This document shows, piece after piece, positions 16,850 to 26,212 of a stretch of DNA of 64,000 bases. The position numbers were made by a program, and so were the translations under genes. The notes under the pieces were generated by a model. It worked only from the letters and a program-made list of their open reading frames with translations. It made no database searches and was not told the origin of the DNA. The DNA is from JARKQH01 sp964631605 (GTDB lineage: Bacteria > Verrucomicrobiota > Verrucomicrobiia > Limisphaerales > UBA8199), in NCBI GenBank assembly GCA_964631605.1, contig CAZVYG010000004.1, positions 1 to 64,000 on the forward strand, in the 5' to 3' direction. The stretch's first letter is position 1, and each line of letters starts with the position of its first letter.

Positions 16850-17473
16850 ATGGCTGACGAACCCAAAAAGAAAGCGGCTCCCAAAAAGGAGGCCAAACCC
16901 GAAGCTGCTGCCGACAAAGCCGCAGCCAAACCCGCCGCCACCGAGAAAGAAAAGCCGACCAAGGCCGCCAAGAAGCCGGCGGAAGGCGACGCCGCTGCTC
17001 CTCAAGCTGAAGCACCCAAGCCGGCGGAGGGCATTCAGGCCGCTCCGGTCGCTGCCCCCACCGCCGCCGAATTGCTGGCCGACGACCTGGCGGGCAAGAA
17101 GATTATCAAGGCCAAAGGCGCGAAGAACATTGTCAGCGGCATCGCCAACATTCTGGCCACTTTTAATAATACGCACGTCAGCATCACCGACATGCAGGGC
17201 CATGTGATCGGTTGGTCCACCGCCGGCCGGGTGGGGTTCAAGGGCTCTCGCAAGAGCACCGCCTACGCTGCGCAGCAGGTCGCCCAGGATGCCGCGCGCC
17301 AAGCCATGTCTCACGGCATGAAGGAAGTCGAAGTCCGCGTCAAAGGTCCCGGCTCCGGCCGCGAATCGGCCATTCGCGCCCTGCAGGCCATCGGCCTCGA
17401 AGTCACCGTCATCAAGGACGTCACCCCCGTGCCCCACAACGGCTGCCGGCCCCGCAAAAAACGCCGCGTGTAA
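16850..17473 (+). CDS. rpsK: 30S ribosomal protein S11 with an 80-residue Ala/Lys/Pro N-terminal extension
   Basis: The S11 core (platform of the 30S, near the Shine-Dalgarno helix) runs from about residue 85 to 207: AKNIVSGIANILATFNNTHV, GWSTAGRVGFKGSRKSTAYA, GPGSGRESAIRAL and the PHNGCRPRKKRRV ending. Before it lie about 80 residues composed almost only of Ala, Lys, Pro and Glu. Normal S11 is 125-130 residues; this product has 207. The start is the ATG at 16850; an in-frame TTG at 16844 would add two residues. The extension is in frame and shows no break. Confidence 0.95.
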   Translation: MADEPKKKAAPKKEAKPEAAADKAAAKPAATEKEKPTKAAKKPAEGDAAAPQAEAPKPAEGIQAAPVAAPTAAELLADDLAGKKIIKAKGAKNIVSGIANILATFNNTHVSITDMQGHVIGWSTAGRVGFKGSRKSTAYAAQQVAQDAARQAMSHGMKEVEVRVKGPGSGRESAIRALQAIGLEVTVIKDVTPVPHNGCRPRKKRRV

Positions 17474-17514
17474 CCCCCTCTTCACCCAAGCAACAGCACT
17501 GGTTCATTTCATCT

Positions 17515-18123
17515 ATGGCTCGTTATACAGGTCCCCGCGTTCGCATCAGCCGCCGCTTTGGCGTGCCCATCTTCGGCCCCTCGAAATATCTCGAGCGGCG
17601 CAACTACGGTCCGGGTGTGCATGGACCCAAGTCCCGGCGCAAGCACACGGACTACGGCTTGGGTTTGATTGAGAAGCAGAAACTGCGCTATTATTACGGT
17701 CTGCTCGAACGCCAGTTCCGGGGCGTTTATGAACGCGCTCTCAAACGCCGCGGGGTCACAGGCGAGCAAATGCTCCAGATTCTGGAGACGCGGCTGGACA
17801 ACGTCTGCTATCATCTGGGCTTCGCCAATACCCGCGCCGCCGCCCGCCAGTTCGTATCTCACGGCCATGTCAAGGTCAACGGACGCAAAGTCAACATCCC
17901 CTCTTTCGGCCTCAAAGTGAACGATGTGATCGAGGTCAAAGACGCCAACGCCGCCCGCCAACTCGCCACCCGCAACCTGGAGATGGCGGCCAGCCGCGCG
18001 GTCCCGGACTGGCTGTCGCTCAACCGCGAGGCGCTCAAAGGTGTGGTCATGCGCCTCCCAAGCCGCGAGGAAATCCAGCCCATCGCCAACGAACAGGCCG
18101 TCGTCGAATTTTATTCCCGCTAA
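17515..18123 (+). CDS. rpsD: 30S ribosomal protein S4
   Basis: A 202-residue S4, the primary 16S rRNA binder that starts 30S assembly and is often a translational repressor of its own operon. The ATG at 17515 gives the conserved MARYTGPRVRISRRFG start; the frame is open upstream inside rpsK but is not S4-like there. The S4 RNA-binding domain (about 93-155) contains RLDNVCYHLGFANTRAAARQ and VSHGHVKVNGRKVNIPS. The N-terminal zinc-binding Cys cluster is absent. Confidence 0.97.
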   Translation: MARYTGPRVRISRRFGVPIFGPSKYLERRNYGPGVHGPKSRRKHTDYGLGLIEKQKLRYYYGLLERQFRGVYERALKRRGVTGEQMLQILETRLDNVCYHLGFANTRAAARQFVSHGHVKVNGRKVNIPSFGLKVNDVIEVKDANAARQLATRNLEMAASRAVPDWLSLNREALKGVVMRLPSREEIQPIANEQAVVEFYSR

Positions 18124-18137
18124 ACTAAACCGGGAAT

Positions 18138-18170
18138 CGGGGTCAGGCCGGTGCCTGATTTCCGTGACCC
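18138..18170 (+). promoter_or_regulatory. Hairpin in the rpsD-rpoA gap
   Basis: TCAGGC at 18143-18148 and GCCTGA at 18153-18158 form a perfect stem with a CGGT loop. GGGTCA at 18140-18145 can instead pair with TGACCC at 18165-18170, so two overlapping structures compete for bases 18143-18145. The 125-nt gap is the longest between ribosomal genes here. It could be an RNA-processing site or a regulatory leader for rpoA; the function is inferred and untested. Confidence 0.4.
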
Positions 18171-18248
18171 AAACAATTATACGGGCTGAGCCGGCACGGC
18201 GGGAACCTACGCCGGAACAGTCAGATTAAAATTGTTGAAAGGAACCAT

Positions 18249-19271
18249 ATGCCAGTACGTCTAGGACGTTTCGAAATGCCCAAGCGGTTGATCAAGGAAG
18301 AGGCAACCGCAACGGACACCTATGCCAAATTTGTAGCCGAACCCTTTGAGACCGGCTACGGCCACACCATCGGCAACTCCCTTCGCCGGGTGTTGCTCTC
18401 CTCGCTCGAAGGGGCGGCCATCAGCTCCATCAAAGTGGATGGCGCGATGCACGAATTCGCCACCATTGACGGGGTGGTTGAGGACATGACCGACATCGTC
18501 CTGAACCTCAAGAAAATTCTCTTCCGTTCCCACTCGCGCGAGCCGCAGACCCTCCTCCTGTCGGTCAACAAAGAGGGGCCGGTCACCGCCGCCGACATCC
18601 AACTGAACCAGAACCTCGAACTGGTCAACCCCGAGCAGCACATCTGCACCCTCGACAAGAAGAAAAAGTTCGAGATGGAGCTCGAGGTCAAGGTTGGCCG
18701 CGGCTTCCTGCCCGGCGATGAAAACAAGAAGCCCAACCAGCCGATTGGTGTGATCGCCATAGACTCGCTCTTCTCGCCGGTCACCCGCGTCCGCTACGCG
18801 GTGGAAAACGCGCGCGTCGGACAGCGGACGGACTACGACCGCCTGATTCTCGAGATCTGGACCGACGGGCGCATTTCCCCCGACGACGCCCTCACCCAGG
18901 CCTCCGCGATCCTCCAGCATCACCTCGACGTCTTTGTCGGCTACGACAAGAACGCCGTCGAGTTCGAGGAGGTGGTGGACAAGCAGGACGAGGAGAAGAC
19001 CAAGCTCAAGAAGCTGCTCAACATGAGCGTCAACGAGATCGAACTCAGCGTCCGCGCCGCCAACTGCCTGAACAACGCCAACATTACCACTGTCGGCCAG
19101 TTGGCGATGAAGACCGAGCAGGAAATGCTTAAGTACCGCAACTTCGGCAAGAAATCGCTCAACGAGATCAAGGACAAGCTGGCCGCGCTGGGTCTGACCT
19201 TGGGCATGACCTTCGAGCCCGAACTGCTGGAGTTGCCCAAGGAGGAGAACCCGATTCTGGGCGCACGGTAA
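18249..19271 (+). CDS. rpoA: RNA polymerase alpha subunit
   Basis: A 340-residue alpha subunit that nucleates polymerase assembly and contacts promoter DNA and activators. The N-terminal domain (about 1-240) has FVAEPFETGYGHTIGNSLRRVLLSSLEGAA. The C-terminal domain (about 258-330) has the helix-hairpin-helix pattern SVRAANCLNNANITTVGQL and KYRNFGKKSLNEIKDKL. An AAAGGAA purine stretch precedes the ATG. It is followed by rplQ after 12 bases. Confidence 0.97.
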   Translation: MPVRLGRFEMPKRLIKEEATATDTYAKFVAEPFETGYGHTIGNSLRRVLLSSLEGAAISSIKVDGAMHEFATIDGVVEDMTDIVLNLKKILFRSHSREPQTLLLSVNKEGPVTAADIQLNQNLELVNPEQHICTLDKKKKFEMELEVKVGRGFLPGDENKKPNQPIGVIAIDSLFSPVTRVRYAVENARVGQRTDYDRLILEIWTDGRISPDDALTQASAILQHHLDVFVGYDKNAVEFEEVVDKQDEEKTKLKKLLNMSVNEIELSVRAANCLNNANITTVGQLAMKTEQEMLKYRNFGKKSLNEIKDKLAALGLTLGMTFEPELLELPKEENPILGAR

Positions 19272-19283
19272 GAGAGTTTTTAT

Positions 19284-19736
19284 ATGCGACACCTCAAGCG
19301 AACAGCCAAGTTGGGCCGCACCGGCGAGCATCGCAACGCGATGCTGGCCAACCTGGTTTGCAGCCTTATCAAGCACAAGCGCGTCACCACCACCCTCGCC
19401 AAGGCCAAGGCCGCGCGCTCCGTGGCCGAAAAGATGGTCACCCTTGGCAAGAGCGGCACCCTGCACGACCGGCGCCTGGCCGCCGCCCGCCTCCATCAGG
19501 AGGACGCCGTCAAGATTCTCTTCAACGAGATTGCTCCCGCCCAAAAAGACCGGCGCGGAGGTTACACGCGAATTGTCAGGCTCGACCACCGGCAGGGAGA
19601 CGCCGGCCCAAAAGCCATCCTCGAATGGGTCGAACCGCCTGCCGGTGCCACGGCTGCGCCAGTTGAAGCCACAGCGGCCAAACCCGCCGACGAACCCAAA
19701 CCGGCCGACCAACCCAAGCCGGCCGAGTCCAAGTAG
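19284..19736 (+). CDS. rplQ: 50S ribosomal protein L17 with a Pro/Ala/Lys tail
   Basis: A 150-residue L17, located near the exit tunnel. The conserved core (about 1-118) begins MRHLKRTAKLGRTGEHRNAM and includes IKHKRVTTTLAKAKAARSVAEK and GGYTRIVRLDHRQGDAGPKA. The last 30 residues are a low-complexity tail with repeated KPADEPKP-like units. It is the last gene of the cluster; a strong terminator follows 28 bases after the stop. Confidence 0.96.
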   Translation: MRHLKRTAKLGRTGEHRNAMLANLVCSLIKHKRVTTTLAKAKAARSVAEKMVTLGKSGTLHDRRLAAARLHQEDAVKILFNEIAPAQKDRRGGYTRIVRLDHRQGDAGPKAILEWVEPPAGATAAPVEATAAKPADEPKPADQPKPAESK

Positions 19737-19763
19737 CCGCCCCAGTGCCTGTTGGTTTTACCC

Positions 19764-19792
19764 AAACCCGCCCTTTGCCGGGCGGGTTTTTT
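19764..19792 (+). terminator. Rho-independent terminator of the ribosomal cluster
   Basis: A ten-base-pair GC-rich stem (AAACCCGCCC / GGGCGGGTTT) with a six-base loop is followed by a T run ending at 19792. It lies just after rplQ and ends the cluster that begins at rplB. Confidence 0.9.
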
Positions 19793-19860
19793 GTTCCCGC
19801 GCTGGTTTGGAGGTTTACCCAGTGCGGCGTCGCGGTTCGTTCCTGAAGCTCGGCCGTTGC

Positions 19861-21003
19861 TCAGGCGCCAAGCAGTTTCCGCTGCCAAGCCATGAGGCCG
19901 GGCGCATGCTGCTCCCAGTCGTGCGCAAGGTCCGAGAGTGTCGAGCGACTGGCGATCAGCGTCGGGTCTATTCCCAACTCGGCCGCGCGCAGGTCCCGGC
20001 GCTGTTGCAACTCGAGGAACCGGCGCCGTTCGGCTTCGCTCGGCCTGCGGCTCTTGGGCCTCAGCACTTGGGGATGCTCCTCGGGCGGAAGCGCCATTGC
20101 GCGCGCGATCCCCTTTTCAATTCCCGTCCGGCGGCGTTGGGACAGGTGGGTCGGAAACAGGGATTCAACCCGCCTCCCGGCCGCCGCCGCTGCCGCCAAT
20201 TCAACCAACAGCTCATGGCTCAGCACAAAGAACGGCGGTTTGTTGGCTGCAATAGCCTCTGCCTCGCGCCATCGCCACAACTCGCGCAACACCGCCAGCC
20301 CCCGCCGGTCCAGCGCGTGGCTGCCCTTGAGGCGCCACGCTGAATCCAGACCTGACGACCGGGGCCGGCTTGAATCCCGAATGAGTTGGGCGCAGGCTTC
20401 GCGGTGCCACTCGAGCCGCCCCCGCGCCTTGAGCTCGGCGCGCAACGGGTCCGCCAAGTGCTTCAGATACCTTGTGTCATTCCGCGCATAGGCCGCCATC
20501 CGCTCCGTCAAAGGGCGTCGCGCCCAATTGGCTTTCTGGGTGCCTTTCTCCAGCCTTACTCCCAACAGGTGCTCGACCAGGTGGCCCAGGCTGAACTGCC
20601 GCAACCCCAGCAACCGCGCCGCCAGCATCGTGTCGAAGATGGCTTTGGGCACAAAGTCATGGTGCTTTCTCAGCAGCCGCAAATCGTAATCCGCCCCGTG
20701 CATGATGAGTTCGTGCCCGGCCAGCGCGGCCAGGAACGGCTCCAAATCCAGGCCCGCCAACGGGTCCACCAGCCAGTCCCCCTCCGCCGTGCTGATTTGG
20801 ATCAGGCAAACCTTTTCGGGATAGGCGTGCAGACTGTCCGCCTCCGTGTCCACCGCCACCCAGGTCGCCGCTTTCAGGCTGGGGAGCAAAGCGGCCAGCT
20901 TCTCTTCCGTATCAACCACTCTGCCAATATAGGCGCCCCTCCCACCAAGGGAAGCTGAATTATGCCTGCAAGTCAGAGCTTGCTTCTCCCGGCTCAATCG
21001 CAT
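19861..21003 (-). CDS. rnd: Ribonuclease D
   Basis: A 380-residue 3'-5' exoribonuclease involved in tRNA 3'-end maturation. The DEDDy exonuclease domain lies at about 28-205. Likely metal-binding residues are Asp52 and Glu54 (VDTEADSL), Asp107 (HGADYDLRLL) and Tyr172/Asp176 (YARNDTRYL). An HRDC-like helical domain follows at about 225-300, and the C-terminus is basic and Glu-rich. The first 25 residues are poorly conserved, so the true start may be slightly downstream. It is divergent from the acyl-CoA synthetase gene, 14 bases away. Confidence 0.93.
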   Translation of the reverse strand: MRLSREKQALTCRHNSASLGGRGAYIGRVVDTEEKLAALLPSLKAATWVAVDTEADSLHAYPEKVCLIQISTAEGDWLVDPLAGLDLEPFLAALAGHELIMHGADYDLRLLRKHHDFVPKAIFDTMLAARLLGLRQFSLGHLVEHLLGVRLEKGTQKANWARRPLTERMAAYARNDTRYLKHLADPLRAELKARGRLEWHREACAQLIRDSSRPRSSGLDSAWRLKGSHALDRRGLAVLRELWRWREAEAIAANKPPFFVLSHELLVELAAAAAAGRRVESLFPTHLSQRRRTGIEKGIARAMALPPEEHPQVLRPKSRRPSEAERRRFLELQQRRDLRAAELGIDPTLIASRSTLSDLAHDWEQHAPGLMAWQRKLLGA

Positions 21004-21017
21004 TAGGGTTCAAGCTC

Positions 21018-22499
21018 ATGAACCTGGTTACCGCTTTTGCTCGATCGGCTCACGAGCACGCCACCAAGACCGCCCTTTATTGGGGCGACGCCGAATACAG
21101 CTTTAGTGACCTGGCCCGACGCTCCGCCTTCGCTGCTTCCTGTCTTCAGAACCGCTATAACGTGAAGCCCGGCGACCGCGTCGGTCTGTGGCTCAAGAAC
21201 TGCCCTGAGTTTATTCCGGCCTTTCTGGGCATTCTCCGAGCCGGAGCCGCAGCCGTTCCGATCAATTCCTTCCTCAAGGCGGAGGAGGTTAACTATATCC
21301 TTGCCGATGCGGCCATTGATGTGCTGTTCACCGATGCCGACCTGGGTTCGCATCATCGCGCCCTGGAGGCCGCCCGGCCCAACCTCAAACTTTTCCCCAT
21401 CGCCACCTTGGCTGGGCCGATAGCCGACCTGCAACATCCGGCGGTGGGACGAAAGCCTTCCGACCTGGCCGCCCTGATCTATACTTCCGGCACCACGGGC
21501 CACCCCAAAGGCGCCATGCTTTCCCACAGCAACCTCTTGCACAACGTCGAAAGTTGCCGAAAAGTCCTGGAAACCGTTCCGGCCGACCGCTTTGGCGTCC
21601 TGTTGCCGCTGTTTCATAGTTACATGCTTACGGTGGGAATGCTGCTTCCCCTGATCGCCGGCGGCTCGATCATCCTGGTCAAGTCGCTGCATCCGGTCAA
21701 AAATGTCCTTGAAGAGCTCATTACCCGCCAGGTGTCCATCCTCCCCGCCATTCCGCAGTTTTACCGCAGCCTCCTCAACGTTCCAGGCCATCTGGAACTC
21801 CCCATCCGCGTCTTTATCAGCGGTGCGGCCCCGCTTCCCAAGAAGGTGATCGAGGACTTTGAAGCCAGGTTCCATCGCCCGCTGATTGAGGGTTACGGCC
21901 TGAGCGAAGCCAGCCCCGTTGTAAGCAAAAACCCCATCCACGGCAAACGGAAGGCCGGTTCCGTCGGTCCCCCCATTCCCAACGTCGAGGTTAGCATTCA
22001 GGACGAGCAGGGCCGGCATCTGCCACCCCACCACGTCGGCGAGGTCTGCGTCCGGGGTGGAAATGTCATGCTCGGTTATTGGAATAACCCGGAGGAGACC
22101 GCCAAGGCTTTTCGAGGTGATTGGTTGCTGACCGGCGACATCGGGTACCTCGACGCGGAAGGGTATTTGTATATAACTGACCGCAAGAAGGACATGCTCC
22201 TGGTCAACGGCATCAACGTCTATCCGCGCGAGATCGAAGAGGTGATCTACCACTTTCCCGGCATCAAAGAGGCGGCGGTCATCGGCAAACCCGACGCACG
22301 CCGGGGCGAAAAACCCGTGGCCTTTATCGCTCTAAACGATGGCCTTCATCTCGACCCCCGGGACCTCCAGCTCTTCCTCAAACGCAAACTCGCTGACTAT
22401 AAGGTTCCGCACAGCATTACAGTTCTGCCCGCCCTCCCGCGCAACGGCACCGGCAAAATCCTCAAGACTGCCCTCCGCGACCTCCCGACGGCCCCGTAG
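21018..22499 (+). CDS. AMP-forming acyl-CoA synthetase (long-chain fatty acid-CoA ligase type)
   Basis: A 493-residue adenylate-forming enzyme that activates a carboxylic acid, probably a fatty acid, as its CoA thioester. The ATP-binding motif YTSGTTGHPKG lies at 155-165. GYGLSEASP, the LTGDIGYLD motif with its ribose-binding Asp, and the hinge DRKKDMLLVNG are present. The catalytic Lys is in GTGKILK near the C-terminus. At under 500 residues it is compact for FadD and lacks long insertions. The substrate cannot be fixed from sequence. Confidence 0.9.
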   Translation: MNLVTAFARSAHEHATKTALYWGDAEYSFSDLARRSAFAASCLQNRYNVKPGDRVGLWLKNCPEFIPAFLGILRAGAAAVPINSFLKAEEVNYILADAAIDVLFTDADLGSHHRALEAARPNLKLFPIATLAGPIADLQHPAVGRKPSDLAALIYTSGTTGHPKGAMLSHSNLLHNVESCRKVLETVPADRFGVLLPLFHSYMLTVGMLLPLIAGGSIILVKSLHPVKNVLEELITRQVSILPAIPQFYRSLLNVPGHLELPIRVFISGAAPLPKKVIEDFEARFHRPLIEGYGLSEASPVVSKNPIHGKRKAGSVGPPIPNVEVSIQDEQGRHLPPHHVGEVCVRGGNVMLGYWNNPEETAKAFRGDWLLTGDIGYLDAEGYLYITDRKKDMLLVNGINVYPREIEEVIYHFPGIKEAAVIGKPDARRGEKPVAFIALNDGLHLDPRDLQLFLKRKLADYKVPHSITVLPALPRNGTGKILKTALRDLPTAP

Positions 22500-22593
22500 T
22501 CCCGTAGCTGTCGGTTTGGAAATCGCTTGCCGTGCGCGGCAGGGGAGTGCATCGGCCGCGTACAGTTGAACCCGTGTCGAGAGTTCACAGACG

Positions 22594-23925
22594 CTAGATC
22601 GAGGGATCCACTTGGCGCGGCGGCAGCTTGTCCAGCGGAGTGACCAGCACCTTGTCCACGCGATGGCGGTCCATGTCCAGAATCTCAAACAGAAAACCGC
22701 GCCATTCCAGGGTGTCGCCTTCGCTGGGCAGACGTCCCAGTTGGTTGACGACAAAACCCGCCAATGTCTGGTACGACTGGCCGGGCCCGGGTTGCAGACG
22801 CAGGCCCGGCAGCGCAGCCTCGACCTCTTCGATTTCAATGATGCCGTCAATCAGCCAGGAGCCGTCGTCCCGCTTCTTGATTCGCGGCTTGGCGCGCTCT
22901 TCGCGCGAGGGGAACTCGCCAATCACCGCCTCCATGATGTCGTGCAGCGTGACCAGCCCGACGATCGAACCAAACTCGTCGGCGACCAGGGCAATGTGCT
23001 TTCCGGAATTCTTGAACGTCTCGAGCAACTGGATCGCAACCTGGGTGTCGGGCACAACCAGCGGCGGGGTCATCAGGTCGGCAAGCCGCACGGGAATTCC
23101 CGCCGCCAAATGGGCATAAATGGCTTTGAGAGAAACAATGCCGACGACGTTGTCGCGATTGGTTTCATAAACGGGAAAGTAGGAATGGCCGCTCACCACA
23201 ATCTTGTGCCAGATAACGTCATGTGAATCATTCCTGTTGAGCCAGATGATTTGGGGGCGCGGGGTCATCAGGTCTCGGGTGAGCAGCCGGTCCAACTCCA
23301 GCGCGCGCCGGACGATCTGGCTTTCAACCTTGTTGAACGCCCCGGCGCGCAGTCCCTCCTGCATGAGGCCCTGCACCTCCTCCTCGGAGACCAGGGCTTC
23401 CTGGCCCGGTTTGAACGGCAAGAGTTTCAGAAGGATGTCAGTCGAGAAACCAAGGAACCTGACCACGGGGGAAGCAAGCTGCGACAGCAGGTGCATCGGT
23501 TTGGCGACGGCCATCGCGATGGCCTCGGGTTTGCCCAGGCCGATGCGCTTGGGAACCAATTCGCCCACCACCAGCGACAGATACGTAATTGTGACAACCA
23601 CCGCCGCCAGCCCCAGCGTGTCGCTGTAACGCGCCAGACCCGGAATCTCGCGCAACCCCTCCGCAATGTGGCTGGCAAAAGTCGCCCCACCAAACGCCCC
23701 CGCCAGAATCCCTACCAACGTGATGCCCACTTGCACCGTGGACAAGAACCGATTCGGTGCCTCGGCCAGTTCGAGCGCCGCCCGGGCCCGCGCGTTTCCG
23801 CCATCGGCCAGATACCTCAGGCGAGCTTTCCGCGCCGAGACGACCGCGATTTCCGTCATGGCAAAAAGCCCATTGACCAGCAGCAGGATCAGAATAATGA
23901 GAACCTCGACAGCCGGAACATTCAT
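22594..23925 (-). CDS. CNNM/HlyC-CorC family membrane protein
   Basis: A 443-residue inner-membrane protein. The N-terminal DUF21/CNNM domain (about 1-190) has four hydrophobic segments. The start NVPAVEVLIILILLLVNGLF is typical, and SARKARLRYLADGG follows the first helix. Two CBS domains follow (about 205-335), then a CorC/HlyC domain (about 350-430) with LAGFVVNQLGRLPSEGD. Proteins of this family export Mg2+ or Co2+ or regulate that export; the older name 'hemolysin' is misleading. Confidence 0.92.
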   Translation of the reverse strand: MNVPAVEVLIILILLLVNGLFAMTEIAVVSARKARLRYLADGGNARARAALELAEAPNRFLSTVQVGITLVGILAGAFGGATFASHIAEGLREIPGLARYSDTLGLAAVVVTITYLSLVVGELVPKRIGLGKPEAIAMAVAKPMHLLSQLASPVVRFLGFSTDILLKLLPFKPGQEALVSEEEVQGLMQEGLRAGAFNKVESQIVRRALELDRLLTRDLMTPRPQIIWLNRNDSHDVIWHKIVVSGHSYFPVYETNRDNVVGIVSLKAIYAHLAAGIPVRLADLMTPPLVVPDTQVAIQLLETFKNSGKHIALVADEFGSIVGLVTLHDIMEAVIGEFPSREERAKPRIKKRDDGSWLIDGIIEIEEVEAALPGLRLQPGPGQSYQTLAGFVVNQLGRLPSEGDTLEWRGFLFEILDMDRHRVDKVLVTPLDKLPPRQVDPSI

Positions 23926-24150
23926 ACAGACAACAGTATCATGCGACCCGCGAGGTGTCTGCTAAAAGCGGCTTGGAGCCGGCTTTCCAGCGGGGGAATT
24001 GGGCAGGGCGGGTGGGGCCGGTGCTGGAAGAGGAGAAGCGACCGGACCCGGGAGGCAGACGCCGGGGAGCGAGGCGGGCTGGAAAGCTCTGCCGGCCAGC
24101 GGCGGACTAAGCGGTTAACTGGCTCGGTGCAAGCCAGTCGCATCATGAAA

Positions 24151-24184
24151 AAGAAAAAGGGCGGGCCGGAGGCCGGCCCGCCCC
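24151..24184 (-). terminator. Rho-independent terminator of rpsA
   Basis: Read on the minus strand, a perfect 11-bp stem GGGCGGGCCGG / CCGGCCCGCCC with a three-base loop is followed by TTTTTCTTTTT. It lies 25 bases after the rpsA stop codon. Confidence 0.92.
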
Positions 24185-24208
24185 TGAAAGGCTGTGCTGC
24201 AGACGGGG

Positions 24209-25888
<1,680 letters not shown>

Positions 25889-26212
25889 ATTTAATTCTGA
25901 TAACTCTACTGCAGTTCTCCGACGAACTTTGGGGAGGCTTGGTCAGCGCGGGCTTTCCGAAGCTCCATTGCCTAACGGACCAGACGTTGCGCGGGCAACG
26001 GAGGTTGAGGGTTAGGTTGTTCGTTAACTTCTCTTTCTCAGCCTTGATGAACAGCCGCACTCACGGCGTTCAGGCAGGGAGAAGCTTAACCCTCCCCGTC
26101 GCGATTGCAAGGGAAAAGACGCCCTTTTCCAAGAGACCGCCGCTCGGGGCGAGGGTCGTGAAGGTCCACCCTTGAGCCGGCTTGGCAGCCATCAGGCCCC
26201 TCCTCGGCCATC
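25889..26212. other. Intergenic region between rpsA and the OPT transporter gene
   Basis: These 324 bases must hold the rpsA promoter and 5' leader on the minus strand and the 3' end of the OPT transcription unit. No convincing -35/-10 pair, hairpin terminator or RNA gene was recognised. Short open frames on both strands lack codon bias or family features. Confidence 0.6.

Noticed and set aside
23926..24150. tRNA or small RNA gene in the rpsA 3' gap
   Set aside because: No cloverleaf or conserved RNA pattern; only the rpsA terminator at 24151-24184 is supported.
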